In this document: in pieces, positions 11,496 to 29,980 of the stretch | Layout of the letters: each line of letters opens with the position of its first letter | Numbering within the stretch: the stretch's first letter is position 1 | DNA from: Macrocystis pyrifera | Lineage: Eukaryota; Sar; Phaeophyceae; Laminariales; Laminariaceae | Reading direction: 5' to 3' | Length of the DNA: 64,000 bases | Assembly: GCA_031763025.1 (NCBI GenBank) | Contig: JASSKH010000042.1 | Span: 682,001-746,000 of the forward strand | Notes under the pieces: model-generated | What the model was told of the DNA's origin: nothing | The model's database searches: none | Seen by the model: the letters and a program-made list of their open reading frames with translations, nothing else | Position numbers and translations under genes: made by a program

Positions 11496-12755
11496 ACTGT
11501 AACCCGTAACGTACTTATCAGACTGATTGCGACCGAAACCCCCCTACTGTAGTTATAGGGCTCTGAGAGTATGTGGTGTAAATTGTGGTTAAACTACAAC
11601 TGCTTTTCGTTCAAAACAATGCGCGTACAGATATACCACCGCCCAAACGAAAAGGAACAGTGTCCTTTGCCCCGAACCCACGGAAGAACAGGATAGGGAA
11701 CATACGAAGGGAAAATATCAAGAGAGGGGGAAATAAATAACAGCGGGCGCAACCCTCGCAAACAAAGGCAAAACAAAAAAAACCAAGGCGGCATACAGCG
11801 CTATTGCTCGTAAGCACTGGTAGTAGCACGTACCATGCGTCGTACGAGCGGTCTCGGGTCTGGACTGTACGAGGAAAAAATGGAAGACGCCCCACTGCGT
11901 AACGACCGTGCGTTGCGCCTTACGCTCGTGTCTCAATCACCCCTCCCGTCCGACAACCGAGCATCCAGCATCCTCCCGCCCGACAGCTGACAACCAAGCA
12001 CCGAGAGCACCGAGCACCCAACAACCAAGCACCAAGCAGCGAGCACCACACAACCTGTTCGTCTTCTGATTCCCCCATCATCACGGTTTCTAAAAGATGC
12101 AACACCATTATTTCGTCTATAAACATTTCATTTTGTAGTTGTGCTGCCATCTTTATTTCGTCTACGAATAAAAGTTGATTTGTACCAGCATGTTTGTTGT
12201 GCCGTATGTTTTTCGAAGACAAATGATGTCGACTATTGGCAACTTCTGGATGTTTCGCCCACGGTCTAATGGCGCTGTTGGGCAGTACGTCGCTACGAAA
12301 TTGTAGTCGCTTAAGAGACTGCGATGAATGGTCAAAAAGGGGACTGTGTTCGGTCTAGTGGGGGAAATGACGGTCAATTGGGGGTAGTCGATACACTTGG
12401 TAGATTTGCGGGGATACACCCCCCCGACTTGTGGTAAAAAAGGGGGATGCGTTGGCTGCTCTTGCTCCGCGGTCCCGTTAGGCCCAAGAACGCGGGGCCG
12501 AAAAAAACAAACGGAGATGTGCGTGCTCGGCACGGGCTGCGGGCGTCTTGCCAGCGCGTCGGAAATGTGTTTGGGACAGGTTTAGGCACTATACCCCCAA
12601 ATGGCCCGAAAATCGGGGTGTATACCCCCCTTTGGCTGTTTCCCCCCCAAAATCTCGGAGCTGGTTCGAGCGACACCCTAAAAATTGCATCTTCGCAACA
12701 AGACGCTGGTTTCGTGGTGTTAGATAATGAAACTTGGCAGGGTTGTTCGTGAGGC

Positions 12756-13826
12756 TAGAGGTGAACACCTAGAGGGGGAAAAAAAAAAAACGAACACCCG
12801 ATAAGGAGGCGTTACTTTCAAAAGAAAAAAAACGAATAAACCCGTTTTTTTCAGCCGGTTTTAACCGGTTACCGAAAAGCGGCTATAACCGGATAGCAAC
12901 GACAAACGCCTCCAAACCGTTGAAACCAATGGCTGTGCATGACCAGAATGTTTTGTTTTGTGGTATCCGAGGCATTGGTAGCCTACTACATGAAAACAGG
13001 GTGGTATTGCTGTATGCTGCTCACTGGCACAACAACGGCAGGTTTGCACTCTCTAAATACACGCAGGTGACGTCAATTTCAGGTACATAGTAGTAAATAA
13101 TTTGATACGCAGACGACATTACCGTTAGGTACTATTAATACCAGATATTTACGACAACTATTTATACGAGGTGCCAGGGGTATACTCCTCGACCAGTAGG
13201 AGCTTCTACACGTTCTGCATATAGCTTCAAAACAGCCCTATGATGACTCCATCTCATCATAGATGTATGGATGTATAGATATATATACTAACATCGAGGC
13301 ATGCACGTACGCGCCACAAGATCATCGACCAATAGCTGGTCCTTAATATACAGTAATGCTCTGAGGACGACACAAAAACAGGTAGGCGTGAACCGTCGAA
13401 TATGCAAAATACAGAATTCAGAATAGGCCGTTAAGACAAACTTATATGCGCGTCTCGCGAGGATGCACTACATGGGACCAACACCAACAGAAAAAACGCT
13501 GGTGAATAGTATCGTCGCTACGTACTCGTAATGCAATTTGTTTCTATCATTGCCCCCCAAAAGTGTGATGATGATATTATGCTGTTCTCACATTGATTAC
13601 GAGTAGCCTGTACAGTAGTCACAGATAATGTTGTAATGAGCTTGGCCGGTGCTGCCGGTTCTTCCGGTTAACCGGTTACCGCGTCATTTTTTCCGTTTTG
13701 TTCGGTAACGGATGAACCGGTAAAACCGGAAAAAAAACGCGATTTTTTTAAAGCCGTTTACCCAAATACCTGCTGGGTTGCCAAAAACCGAATGAAGCCT
13801 TTTTTTCTCAAAGATGCCCACCTCTA
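12756..13826. mobile_element. hAT-like element with CCGGTT clusters
   Basis: The termini TAGAGGTG and CACCTCTA are inverted, each followed inward by A-rich or T-rich tracts. Subterminal clusters of CCGGTT/AACCGG lie at about 12855-12895 and 13650-13730. The interior (12900-13640) shows no open frame of note. Flanking bases match at only about five of eight positions, so the target duplication is degenerate or absent. Confidence 0.55.
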
Positions 13827-13886
13827 GTCATGACAAGAAGAAAAAAACAATGAAGGGGCTTTTTTCACTCCCGTAGGTAGCTTTTT

Positions 13887-13902
13887 GGGGGGGGGGGGGG
13901 GG
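13887..13902 (+). repeat. Run of 16 G
   Basis: Uninterrupted G16 flanked by T and A tracts; a likely length-variable and sequencing-sensitive site. Confidence 0.9.
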
Positions 13903-15192
13903 ATTTTTCGGTAACTTTAGCTTTGACCCGAAATATCCCACGATTTTTTCAAGTAGAAAAGACCATTGTTTTAGTTTCCTATCGCTGTTATCAAGCACGA
14001 CGTCACATTTTCGTTTTCCAACTATCAAAACCCAGCGCGCTAAAGGGTATTTTTTTCGAAGGTTCCAAATTTGCGAAATAAATATGCCTATGGTGATCCT
14101 CAGCCTGATCCGATCCGTTTTTGGTCGGCGGATCTCTGCCGCCTCTGACCGTCTTTCCGCGCGGTTTCTTCGCCGGGGCGTACCCCCACCATGCCTGAAA
14201 CGCCCGGCGTCGGAGGATCGGCCCGCTGAGCGCCGTAGCACCCGCGCGAAGCCTCAATTTTGAGATCTACGAAGGAATCTCCGACAATCCCTGCGCTGCC
14301 AGTGTTTTGGCCCTCGACAGGGTGTATACACTAGCGTGGTTCTTTCCGGCACGTCCGGCCCATGGGGAGGGCCAACTACCCGGCCAGCGTCGTTGCCATT
14401 GTGGGGGCCTACGCGGGTGGCTGTATCTGGGACATCGATGGAACGCCCCGATAGCGCATGTCATCCAGACTTAGTTGAGAAGGGCCATCGATAAAAAAAT
14501 GTGCCGGGGATGTATGAGAGAGATGTCGCATGTCACCTACAGCCGGCAGAACTTATGACGGCCAGCAGCATTTGTGGTGTGTACGCTATCGTAGAACGGC
14601 AGCTGTAGTGAAGCTATACTACGTGGTTCGGGATATGTAAAGCTGCAACAGTAGTGCTACAGCAGCTGCTGTGACGGCACCTTTCTTCGGAGATGCGCTG
14701 TCGGCCATCGCGTATCCCTGAGTTAGAAGTTAGTTACACCGCCGTCTAGGATTCCGCCGCTTTTCGTTTAGTCGGCAAGTAATCGTTAGCATTCTGCCGC
14801 CTTTCATTTCTCAATACGGTGTTATTTTGAAGACGTGCAATAATTTCATCTCACAATTTCTCAGAGTGGAGTGCGGAGCGCACGCTGTCGATCTCCTGGC
14901 ATCGAGTCTCAGCCTCCTCCTCTTCTACTTTATACTCCCTTCACGTGAGTCTGCGACCGGCGGCCTTCCAGGCCGCCAGCGTAGCCCCTTGTACCTTGTG
15001 CAATGTTCTATTAAATAGTGATTTGGCAGGCAGTTTTTACCACAGCATGGTAGTCTCGCAGGAAAACCAAACGTGACGTGGACGCCTTCCCCTTGTGGAT
15101 GCGATCATGTCAACACTTCTATTAATAGTGTCGAGTTACTCGACGTATTGACCGATATATGACCTGAACACGTACGCGTATTATAGTATTTA
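13903..15192. other. No recognised gene
   Basis: Antisense open frames (for example 13828-14241 minus) overlap GC-rich sequence at 14100-14460, which may be old coding or repeat sequence. No family is recognised. Confidence 0.4.
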
Positions 15193-15507
15193 CTTTTTTT
15201 TTAAATCTGCACTTTTACTTTCCAGCCTAACTCGTAGGAGGTGTTTCCCTCAGCAATCTTCTGGACAAGCCGTGGTCTCACGTGTTGTCCCTTCCCCCCC
15301 CCGTTACGTGCCTTTTTTTTTGTCGCGCATAGGCTTTAATTCCCACTGCTCGTCGATTTTCATCGAATGTAGCTAACTCACGCTCTCGAGCTTTCCGCTA
15401 ATCATTTTTTTATGTAAGAGAAAGTCCCTACGAGCATGCACTCGATGAGACTTGAACCCACGAAATTGATATTGATAGGCACGCGGACCACCTACCAAGC
15501 CACGGGG
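15193..15507 (-). mobile_element. tRNA-derived SINE, copy 1
   Basis: On the minus strand it starts (15507) with a tRNA-like head. A box A-like TGGCTTGGTAGG is followed by a diverged box B, GGTTCAAGTCT. Then come a body of about 220 bp and an A-rich 3' tail (T tract at 15194-15202 on the plus strand). The body and head are near-identical along their length to the copy at 29632-29980. RNA polymerase III transcription is inferred from the boxes; no target duplication was identified by eye. Confidence 0.8.
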
Positions 15508-15517
15508 ACGCAGGCTA

Positions 15518-16327
15518 CTATAAGAAGCTATTCCCTAAAAAAATAATGCCTCCCCAAGTAAGGTCCTGTATGAACGAAGATTTTTTCAAGTTGATTTCGA
15601 AAATATTTTTCTTGTTTGATTTGATTTGCGTCTGATTGGTCGAAAAGTGGAGCACCCAGTAGGCGTTTTGAAATGAGATTCGAAAAAAAAACGTAAAAAA
15701 AAAAAAAACGAATTCAAGCAGAAGCCTCTGGGAACTTATTTTGCTCTTGGTGTGATTCGGTTTGGGGAGTTTGGCCCACTCGATGTGGCATGTGTTCCTG
15801 AAACCCAAGCAAGCCATGCAAACTTTTGCCGTATCGTCGACTGTTTCACAGGCGAGATCCACCATTCTCGAGAGAGGGCCACCGGAGCAGCCGCAGCGCG
15901 AGGTCCGCCGGCCCCTAGCATAGAGTAGACCATCCACGGCGCCTCAAAATATTACAAGGCCGTCGCAAACCCAGATTTTCATCCCTCTTTGCCTCGCAAA
16001 CCATGCGAGCACCGACCAGGTCACGACTTGGCTCAGCAGTTCGATCGCTGTATCCCCGTCGCGGCTGCCTGCGTGGGGCTTCGGGACTGCGCCAGCCACC
16101 CAAAACATCCCAAGAGCGATAGTCTCTTCGGCGATGCCGGCAGAAACAATCGGTCGCTGGCCGCGGCGCCCCGGGGAGGACGCGGGCCGTCGCTGGCCTC
16201 GTTGGTTGCCCTCGGGTGATCGTTGACCCTTGTGCGTTATTCGATTTTTACAGCGAAATACACTATTGCTCGATAGGACCCAAAGTACTATTTTTCTCGA
16301 AATTCTATTCCAATCAAATAAATTCAT
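15518..16327 (-). pseudogene. Long minus-strand frame interrupted by one stop
   Basis: Two open segments (16327-15947 and 15937-15518) lie in the same frame with a single stop codon at 15944-15946 between them, giving about 266 codons. The GC-rich part (15750-16230) reads coding-like, with stretches such as MKIWVCDGLV and CETVDDTAKVCMAC; the outer parts are AT-rich and probably non-coding. No family is recognised. It may be a decayed gene, a transposon-captured fragment, or chance. Confidence 0.25.
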
Positions 16328-16329
16328 TT

Positions 16330-18780
16330 TTTTCTATTCAATTATAATAAAAAAGTTGCTCTTTATTACTGGCCCTAAGACGAACGTAATTATATCTCGC
16401 GAACTACAACTCGTACGATAAAAATGTCTTTACGGATGTGTTCCCCTCGGTCATGCGGTCATATACATATCTTCAGTGTAAGGTCAATGTATTACTTTTC
16501 TAATACCCGAAGATGGTAACTGACGCTCTATCCTGGAAGCAGCTCGTCTCTTTCCTTGAAACCGGTTATTTGACCACTGTTTTTTTAAAGCAGTAATTTG
16601 AACGTGTTTTTTTTTACCGTCATTGAAACAACCAGCCTCCAGCAAGTCACGCCCACGCGCTCTGGCGGTGGCTCTACACATGTCATCCGCCGCTTCATAT
16701 CAAAGTCTCGTGGTTCTACTCGGTAAGGCCGTCGAGAAGTCGCACGCCGCGTCTTCCAAAATTCATGTTTCACTTGGTCAAAGACTAGAGTCACTATTCC
16801 AAGGCAATAGGAAGGAAAGTCGTGGAATCTGGCTTGCTTACTCCACAGGAATCGCATATTATAACATATTCTAGGTTTTCAATGACAATTATATGTAATC
16901 ATACATTATGATGGTCATGATTTTAATAAAAAATGTGATGATCTCAAACATAGCAGGATACGCGTAGCGAGTGCTCGCGATACAGAGCACCAAGGCGGGC
17001 TTATTCACGAGCGGTGTTGAGAGACCAGTACATGAAAAGTCGACAAGAGCAATCAACGAGTCCTCGCGATACAGAGCACTGAGGCGGGCATCTTCACGAG
17101 CGATATTGAGATATATGTTGTCAGTGTACCCGCTGCTGCTTGGTGTTTGTGGTGGTGGCGATGGCCTATATATGAATATAGGGTTCTGTTGTTGTTGATG
17201 TCGTTGTCGTTGATTACTCGATATTTTCTTTTTTGTGTGCGAGCTGTTACGAGTACGATGCATATTACTTATGATACCGGTACATGAAAAAAAAAGGGTG
17301 GGGCTTGCTTGATGGTCGCACGCACCAGAGGAGTATCATACCCAGGGCACGACTCCACCACACCACCACACACCACTTGCTACCACACAGCACCTGCTTC
17401 CACCACCACCACCCCAACAGCGAAGTAGCAGCAGCAGCAGAAAGTTGTTGCCCGTGGTGGCTGGTGGCCGTGGTGGTGGTGATGGTGATGTGGTGGTGTA
17501 CTGGGGTATGTTGTTCTGATAATATTTGTTGTATGTACTGCTGTAGTGAACGACGAACTGCTATACGGGAGTACAAGGGATTCGCATGGGTGCCGGGTTC
17601 GGATAGGAAAACACATCAGTTGTGATTTTGCAGTTGGTGTGGATCCTTAAAACCTCGCTTCCGAATCTTCGTCAGATATCATGTATTTGTATCAGAAGTC
17701 TAACCACTAAAGTATAAAATAGAAGGGCTGGCGCGCATCGCTTACCAATGAAATGTTTATGGTGAGTGGTGGTGGTGGTGGTGGGACCAACGAGCCCACG
17801 TTCAGCCCGCACCCACCCACCCATACACCCAAACCCATCCAGCCGCCACACAAGGTTCTTCGCTGACGCGCATCGTCTAATAGTGAACACGATCCCAAGG
17901 CTGTTGCTGGGACACAGCAAAAATAGAAGAACGGCCAACGCAGTAGCTTATTAGCTTATTGCAGTTAGGAGGTTGGCCACTTCACGGCGTCTGTCACGCT
18001 CCTCATTCCCATCGATCTTGTCAAAGGTACTTCGAAGTATCCATATATTTCATACTTGGTTCTTGTGCCACCCTCCTAGGCACTTACGGGAGGGGAACAT
18101 TGTATCAAAATATTTTTACTCGGAGTATTTGACGCCAATGCTGAAATATTCCCGGGTTCAATACTCTGGATACAGCGCTGTACGGCACGACTCTCATGGA
18201 CTACTCCCGCAGTGTGAGGGAGTTCCCGGACTGAGTTGCTTCTCATTCGCCTTAAGACTTTTCGCCTGGACCGCCTGGACCGCAGATTGACGTGCCCCCC
18301 CTTACATCAGTATTTTTTTTGCCAGTCTTTCTATTAATGAGCGCCGGTCATCCATCGAACACACGAGACCCGAACACAGCAGCAGCACGTGTCCCGCCAC
18401 TGCCGACGGAAAAAAGGAGGGGAGGCGATTAAGATCGAGGCTGGGGTTAGCCCAGGCGATTCTATTGGTGAATAAAAAGGAGTTGTGATAAAGGGGTTGC
18501 TTTGATTATTGGCTACTTGATTATTCGATTTGTAGTACGCGTGTACCATACTTATTCGCACTGAAACCCATATATATATACACTTCTACTGGTACGGCAT
18601 TTTACATGGTCATGCTTGTATAAAGACCATACGTACGAATTATTTGTGCACTGAAACATATGCGCCTTTGTAGGATAAAACCCATACACTTCAATTGTAT
18701 GGCATTAATTTTACCCACACTAAAAACCATACACAGCGAGAAGAATTACATAGGGAAGACCCAGTTGCGTTGATTCTGCT
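16330..18780. other. No recognised gene; low-complexity CCA/TGG tracts
   Basis: It contains a CACCA-rich tract (about 17350-17415) and a complementary GGTGG-rich tract (about 17452-17505) that could form a hairpin, plus a GTGGTGG tract near 17766. Opposing open frames at 16585-16874 are not distinguishable as coding. Confidence 0.4.
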
Positions 18781-18782
18781 TA

Positions 18783-19383
18783 GGGCCAGTCTAACGAGGA
18801 AAAAAAGAAGAGAAAAAACGAAATAAACGAACAGATTTTCGCTTTTTCGTAATGAACAGAATTTCAAGAGTCCTAACGAGAAAAAAAAAGGAAAAAAAAA
18901 AAAAAGGAAAAAACCGAATCGAGTTTTACGTACTGTAGTGCAAATTTTGAGAATGCCTCAATCACCACAGCAAGTGATCCCCGGCGATAGCACTCAACAA
19001 CGCCGGTGGATAGTAGATAGACACAAGTCGGACACGCGAGGCACCCCCCACAGCAGTCAGTTCTCGTGGTCCAATTTGCTCCCTCCGGAATGCTCTATAA
19101 GGTGAGTCTAGGTTGTGGAGACTTTGTCGTGTTCTTCATCCCAACGCTCCGAGCTCCTCCTATGTTCCTCTTCGCGCCTGGGTAACCTATATTCCGTAAA
19201 TATCACACCCATTTCGTATCAGTTGAATGGTCTGGGACCTCAAAAAAACGAAAAATGAAAACAGAGGTATCGATCGGGGTATCTACTTCTAGTTTATTGA
19301 ATTTTGACCAGTAAGACTCAATTGCTCTTTTGGTCTGCTCTTCGTTTTTATTTTCGTTTGGTTTCCTCGTTAGGACCGGTCCC
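18783..19383. mobile_element. Harbinger-like MITE, about 600 bp
   Basis: The left terminus GGGCCAGTCTAACGAGGAAA is matched inversely by the right terminus (complement GGGACCGGTCCTAACGAGGA). The left flank is TTA, the usual PIF/Harbinger target, but the right flank is TGC, so the duplication is not intact. The termini resemble those of the 49579-51185 element (GGGCCATTCCTAACGAAC). The interior is A/T-rich and non-coding. Confidence 0.55.
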
Positions 19384-19639
19384 TGCGAAAGCAATACAAA
19401 TAAGCATTAGACCGATCACAATGGAAACACGATATTTCAAAGTTTAGTTTCAAAACTATCGCTTTCAAGAAATGGCTGAAGATATTCTCCTACTGCCGCT
19501 GTGGAGTAAAAGTAAAAAAAAAAAAAACGTTTTGTCATATTTTTTTTCACGCGGCTCCACGCGACATTTTTTTTTTTTAGGTGTGAATTGTCGACGTGCT
19601 GATAGCAAATCAATTCATGCAACGATAGACCTTCGATCT

Positions 19640-19860
19640 TAACATAGCATCAACCCACGGCCATTCCGCTTCGTGTCAGGCAACGCCAATGAATGTAGAT
19701 AACGGCCTCGAACATACTGTAGTAGGTGGATCCGTGGTCTAGGGTACCAGAGGTTGCCGGCGGCGTCCTGCGCTCTTGTCCCAAATCTGAAAAAAGGTGT
19801 ATTGTTTGTCATCCAGGAGGGATCGAGAAATGTTGTCGTTTGTTTCTCCATACCAGCGGC
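19640..19860 (-). repeat. Diverged copy of the 35-37 kb exon-like repeat
   Basis: On the minus strand a pyrimidine tract and CAG precede ATTTGGGACA, then GGACGCCGCCGGCAACCTC and GATCCACCT. This parallels the five copies at 35.15-36.80 kb (GTTTGGGAGGATACC, GGACGCCGCCGGCAAG, GCATCCACCT). Whether it was once an exon is unknown. Confidence 0.5.
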
Positions 19861-20590
19861 CAAATGGTTCTTATTACAAGCCTGGCCAGCGCCCGCCGCA
19901 TATCACCGGCCATTGTGTAATCACTGTGACCCTAGGGTGGGTCGGAGCCCCTAATCTTCAAAGTTCGTAACGCAGTCGTTCGATTTGTTGATCGATGTCT
20001 GCCGAGGACTCGGAATCTCGCCGCTTCGAATCAAAGACTTGACCGAGTTTTGCTCAAGACGATATTTGCTCAACATCGCCCGGGGATTTACTTGTTTATT
20101 TTGTTTTTCAAAGTTTGCATTTTGTTTGAAAAGATTCGTGCTCACAGGGAGCAGAACATTCTGGATTTTAACGGCGAGTATCGCTGGAATTCTTTTTTTT
20201 TCATGCAACAAAGCGTTCCCTTTGTCATCGGTCTAAGCAGCTTATTTATGTTGCTTACCAACACTACGTATACAAAATTAATAGCCTACCAGGTAAGCTC
20301 TGGGCCTCCGGCCGCTCCTGCTGAGGGCTGGCTATTGCCGAAGATCGGGTCCCGTTCTCGCGAGGAAAAAAAATATATACCAGTATATACGTATAAAAGT
20401 TTTTTATGCGAATCAATCTTTGGATTTGATTTGATGAAAAATGCGAGTTTGGGTCCCCATCATGTTACGCAAGTTCGCCAAACAACGATGAAGTCGGAAT
20501 AACGCAGCACGTCACACACAACGCCCAGCTGACAAACATCGATCAGCATGTACAAGAACGAAGGTATGCGGAATCGCGAGCGCGCCGCCT

Positions 20591-20902
20591 CTAGGCTCTG
20601 TTTTTTTTAGCAGCGCAGTCTAGACAGCTAGCTACCATCAGGGTCTCTTGGGTGGGCGGAGGAAGCCTAAAACGCCACGCGCGGAACAGCGACGGCGATG
20701 CAGCTGGCGAAGTCTTGAGCGTATCCTCCGCGTTTAGGGTCGATTGGTCGGTTCTCGTGGGGTTTGGGCGATCGAGCTGGTTGAAAAATTGCTCGTGCGA
20801 CCGCCTTGTCTTTTTTTCAGGCGCCACCGCCCGGGTACGCTGTGCTATAGTTTGTAGGCGTGGGCGCGGCTGTTGCCCCGGTCGCCACTGTTGGAGGTTC
20901 AC
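20591..20902 (-). CDS. Possible exon, unrecognised
   Basis: A 103-codon minus-strand frame of ordinary composition (…RRSHEQFFNQLDRPNPTRT…), GC-richer than its surroundings. The plus strand is also open here, and no splice partners were found. Kept as a low-confidence candidate. Confidence 0.2.
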   Translation of the reverse strand: MNLQQWRPGQQPRPRLQTIAQRTRAVAPEKKTRRSHEQFFNQLDRPNPTRTDQSTLNAEDTLKTSPAASPSLFRAWRFRLPPPTQETLMVASCLDCAAKKNRA

Positions 20903-22062
20903 GACTTATCGCCTCGATCGTGGTCATCGACAAAGCCCAAACAGCCGACGGACTGCCTGAGGGACATTGGCCCAGTGTGAACATGTCATGTCAGGTTGCA
21001 TTTATTCCTCAAATTCAATTCAATTTGTTCCGAAAAAGAGCTATTTCGGGACTTTTTTTTTGTCAAATTCGAATAGTCGAATTTCTCTCGCCCCAAGAAT
21101 AAAATGCGTTGTTGGTGACACTATTTTTTCGACCAATCAGGAGCAAACTCAGTTCGATTCCAAATAAAATGAATTGTATTGTTTGTTTTCCTCGTTATAA
21201 AGCAAACCCCTATGGAAAACGGAACTTGAACTTCTATTTTCTCCCGTGTTTTCTCCCGATCTTCCCTTTTGTACCTGCTTGTAGCAATTCCACTCGCGAA
21301 GAGCTCAAAATCGGGCGTTCTGTTGGAGGGATTTGTCCGAGCTCTCTTTCATGTGTTTCTAGTGGACCTGCACATCCCTACAGAGTTCATTTCGATTTTT
21401 TCGTAATGAACGAGGCGATCAACATGTACAAAATAACTCACTCTTTCGAGAACTTGGGCATATGTATATATGTGAAATATCGGGAATTTGGAAAATTGGG
21501 CGAATGTTGCCCCGCCGTAAAAACCATATACAGCGGGCAGATTCGCTGGAAACCCCTGAGTTTCTTTCAAGAGAGAACGTCCGATTTTGAGCTCTACGCG
21601 AGTGAAATTGCCATTTGTAGGCAGAAAAGGGAAGATCGGGGGGGATTTACCATGAACTTCGGCCTAGCGGTGGGAGCAAGGTGCCGAATGAGATCGTGAG
21701 GGTGCCTATTAATAGAGGTGGGAGCAAGGTGCCAAATGGGATTGTGAGGGTGATGTGGGTGTTCCGACAAAAACATGGAGGTGTGGTCTCTCAGGTCTAT
21801 ATTGAGATTGGTCCGACAACGCGTTTCACCCTACAACACTAAACCACTGGGAGTAACATGAGTCGCAATTTGTACTGCAGTTCTAGAATTGCAAGTAGAC
21901 GTGCCCTTTCAGTTTTTTTGCACGACGTACAATACACGAGCAAACTATTTTTGAATCCCCCGAAATCGCTGGCTTTCCGTGTTCTGCTCTCAACTACTGT
22001 ACGTTCCTGTTGGGTGTTCACACCCGGACTCTTCTGTGCGCTGATATGTACGCATTTGACAG

Positions 22063-28493
<6,431 letters not shown>

Positions 28494-28789
28494 AATGTGT
28501 GATGCTTCTACACTATTTGCTGTTTCAAATTTGCAATACTTCGTACTTGGTACCTGGTATGTATTACTTGATTTGGTGCTGGAACGTCGCCATGTCGGCA
28601 AATTGGCTGATGTTTTTCTGACAGCTGGGTGAAGAGAGTAGGAGGTCCTATGCTTTAAAACATGTCGATACCAGGTAGCAGGTATGAGATAGTAGGGAGT
28701 GTCGTGCAGTGTATTCCGCTGTTCTTTCTGTCCTACGATACACAAATGTCTTACTAAATTAATATGGACCTACTCACAGATACCAGGTA

Positions 28790-29625
28790 TATATTTTTTT
28801 TCAGCGGGCTCGGTTGGCACGTCCCTGGCCTCTCAGAGCTCCCACTTGAGAAACGCCTCCTCCTATTACTTGCGGAACGTTCCGGACTTTATTTTCTTTT
28901 GACCTTTTTCGTTTTGTTCTTTTGTTTCGAAAATCACACCCATCTCAGCTCACCTTAAATCCAAGACAAAAATATCACACCTTAATTCAACTTTTTTTTT
29001 AAGAGTCGAAAAATAGTCCAAATATGGTTCTTCTAAACTTGAATCAGAATCGAAGAGCAGTAAAAACTGAGTGCGACAGCCGCTCCGACACTAAATTTAA
29101 TATAAGAAGTCCGTGAAACATAGTTGAAAAATGAACCAGAAATATTTGTCGGAAGTCGAATCTGAATCGAAAAGCAGTCGAAACTGAGCAAAATAATCCC
29201 TACCACTCTAACTTCAAGATATCAGATATCACGAAGTACGAATTGCCACATAGTATAACATGAAAGGCACAAATCACACCCCGCTCAGCTCAGCTTGGCA
29301 GCGCAGCGCCAGCTTTCGTGCATACCAGGTATCATTACGAAGCACGAAATACCACATACGATAAGAAGAAAGGCACTCACGCAGCGGCGCGGTGCAGCGC
29401 AGTGCAACGCCGTGCTGTGCTTTCTCTTTCGTACATATAGTATCAAAATGAGTACCAGACATGTACGTACATACATGCATGCGGCGCCCGGGTTGTTTCC
29501 CATTGAGCGCTTGGTATTTGCAAGTCGTCTCGTCTCTATGCACGTAAGCGTTTGGACTATCTGTCCCGTTCCATTCTTCTTTGTGAGCGAGCGTAGCGGG
29601 CGGACGCTACGCAAACCGCAAATTA
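28790..29625 (+). repeat. Diverged copy of the 43.7 kb tandem repeat family
   Basis: Near 28805-28860 it shares CCTGGCCTCTCAGAGCTCCC and neighbours with the start of the 43665-45935 units. Near 29585-29610 it shares GAGCGAGCGTAGCGGGCGG with their ends, here as a perfect GCGTAGCG/CGCTACGC hairpin. The middle is mostly unlike those units. Confidence 0.55.
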
Positions 29626-29631
29626 TATCCC

Positions 29632-29980
29632 TTTTTTTTTTTTTTTTTTGTTTTTTGTTTTGTTTTTTAATCATCACTTTTGCTTTTCAGCCTAACTCGT
29701 ATAGGAGGTTTTTGCCCTCAGTGATCTTCTGGACAAGTCGTGATCACAGTTGTCGTCCCTTGTCCCCCCCGGTACGTGCCTTTATTTTCTGTCGCGCATA
29801 GGGTTCAGCATACCCACTGCTCGTCGATTTTCATCGAATGTAGCTATAGCTCACGATATCGCGCTTTCCGCTAATCAATTTTTATGCAAGAAAAAGTCCC
29901 TACGAGCATGCACTCGGTGCGACTCGAACCCACGAAATTGATCTTGATAGGCACGCGGACCACCTACCAAGCCACCGGGG
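29632..29980 (-). mobile_element. tRNA-derived SINE, copy 2
   Basis: The minus-strand head at 29980 has box A-like TGGCTTGGTAGG and box B GGTTCGAGTCG (consensus GGTTCGANTCC). The shared body follows, then an A-rich tail (T-rich at 29632-29670 on the plus strand). It is inserted at the end of another repeat. The better-preserved box B suggests this copy is younger or less decayed than the one at 15193-15507. Confidence 0.82.

Larger units (their letters stand above)
9490..12650. mobile_element. Composite element with ~470 bp inverted arms
   Basis: The arms 9490-9985 and 12196-12650 are diverged inverted copies of each other. Shared landmarks are GGGGGTATACCCCC near the outer ends, GGCAAGACG, GAGCACGCACA, and CCCAACAGC next to CATCCAGA at the inner ends. 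The 2.2 kb centre holds a separate element (10086-11495). It could be one foldback transposon or two copies of a family in opposite orientation. Frames such as RTPPF or ARTSPF in the arms are parallel but broken; no known domain is recognised. Confidence 0.6.

Noticed and set aside
12162-12676. Minus-strand frames of about 100-120 codons
   Set aside because: They lie in the right inverted arm of the 9.5-12.7 kb element; the left-arm equivalents are disrupted, so no gene is claimed.
29295-29801. 168-codon plus-strand frame
   Set aside because: It spans the end of one repeat and the SINE, including its T-rich tail; it has no coding character of its own.
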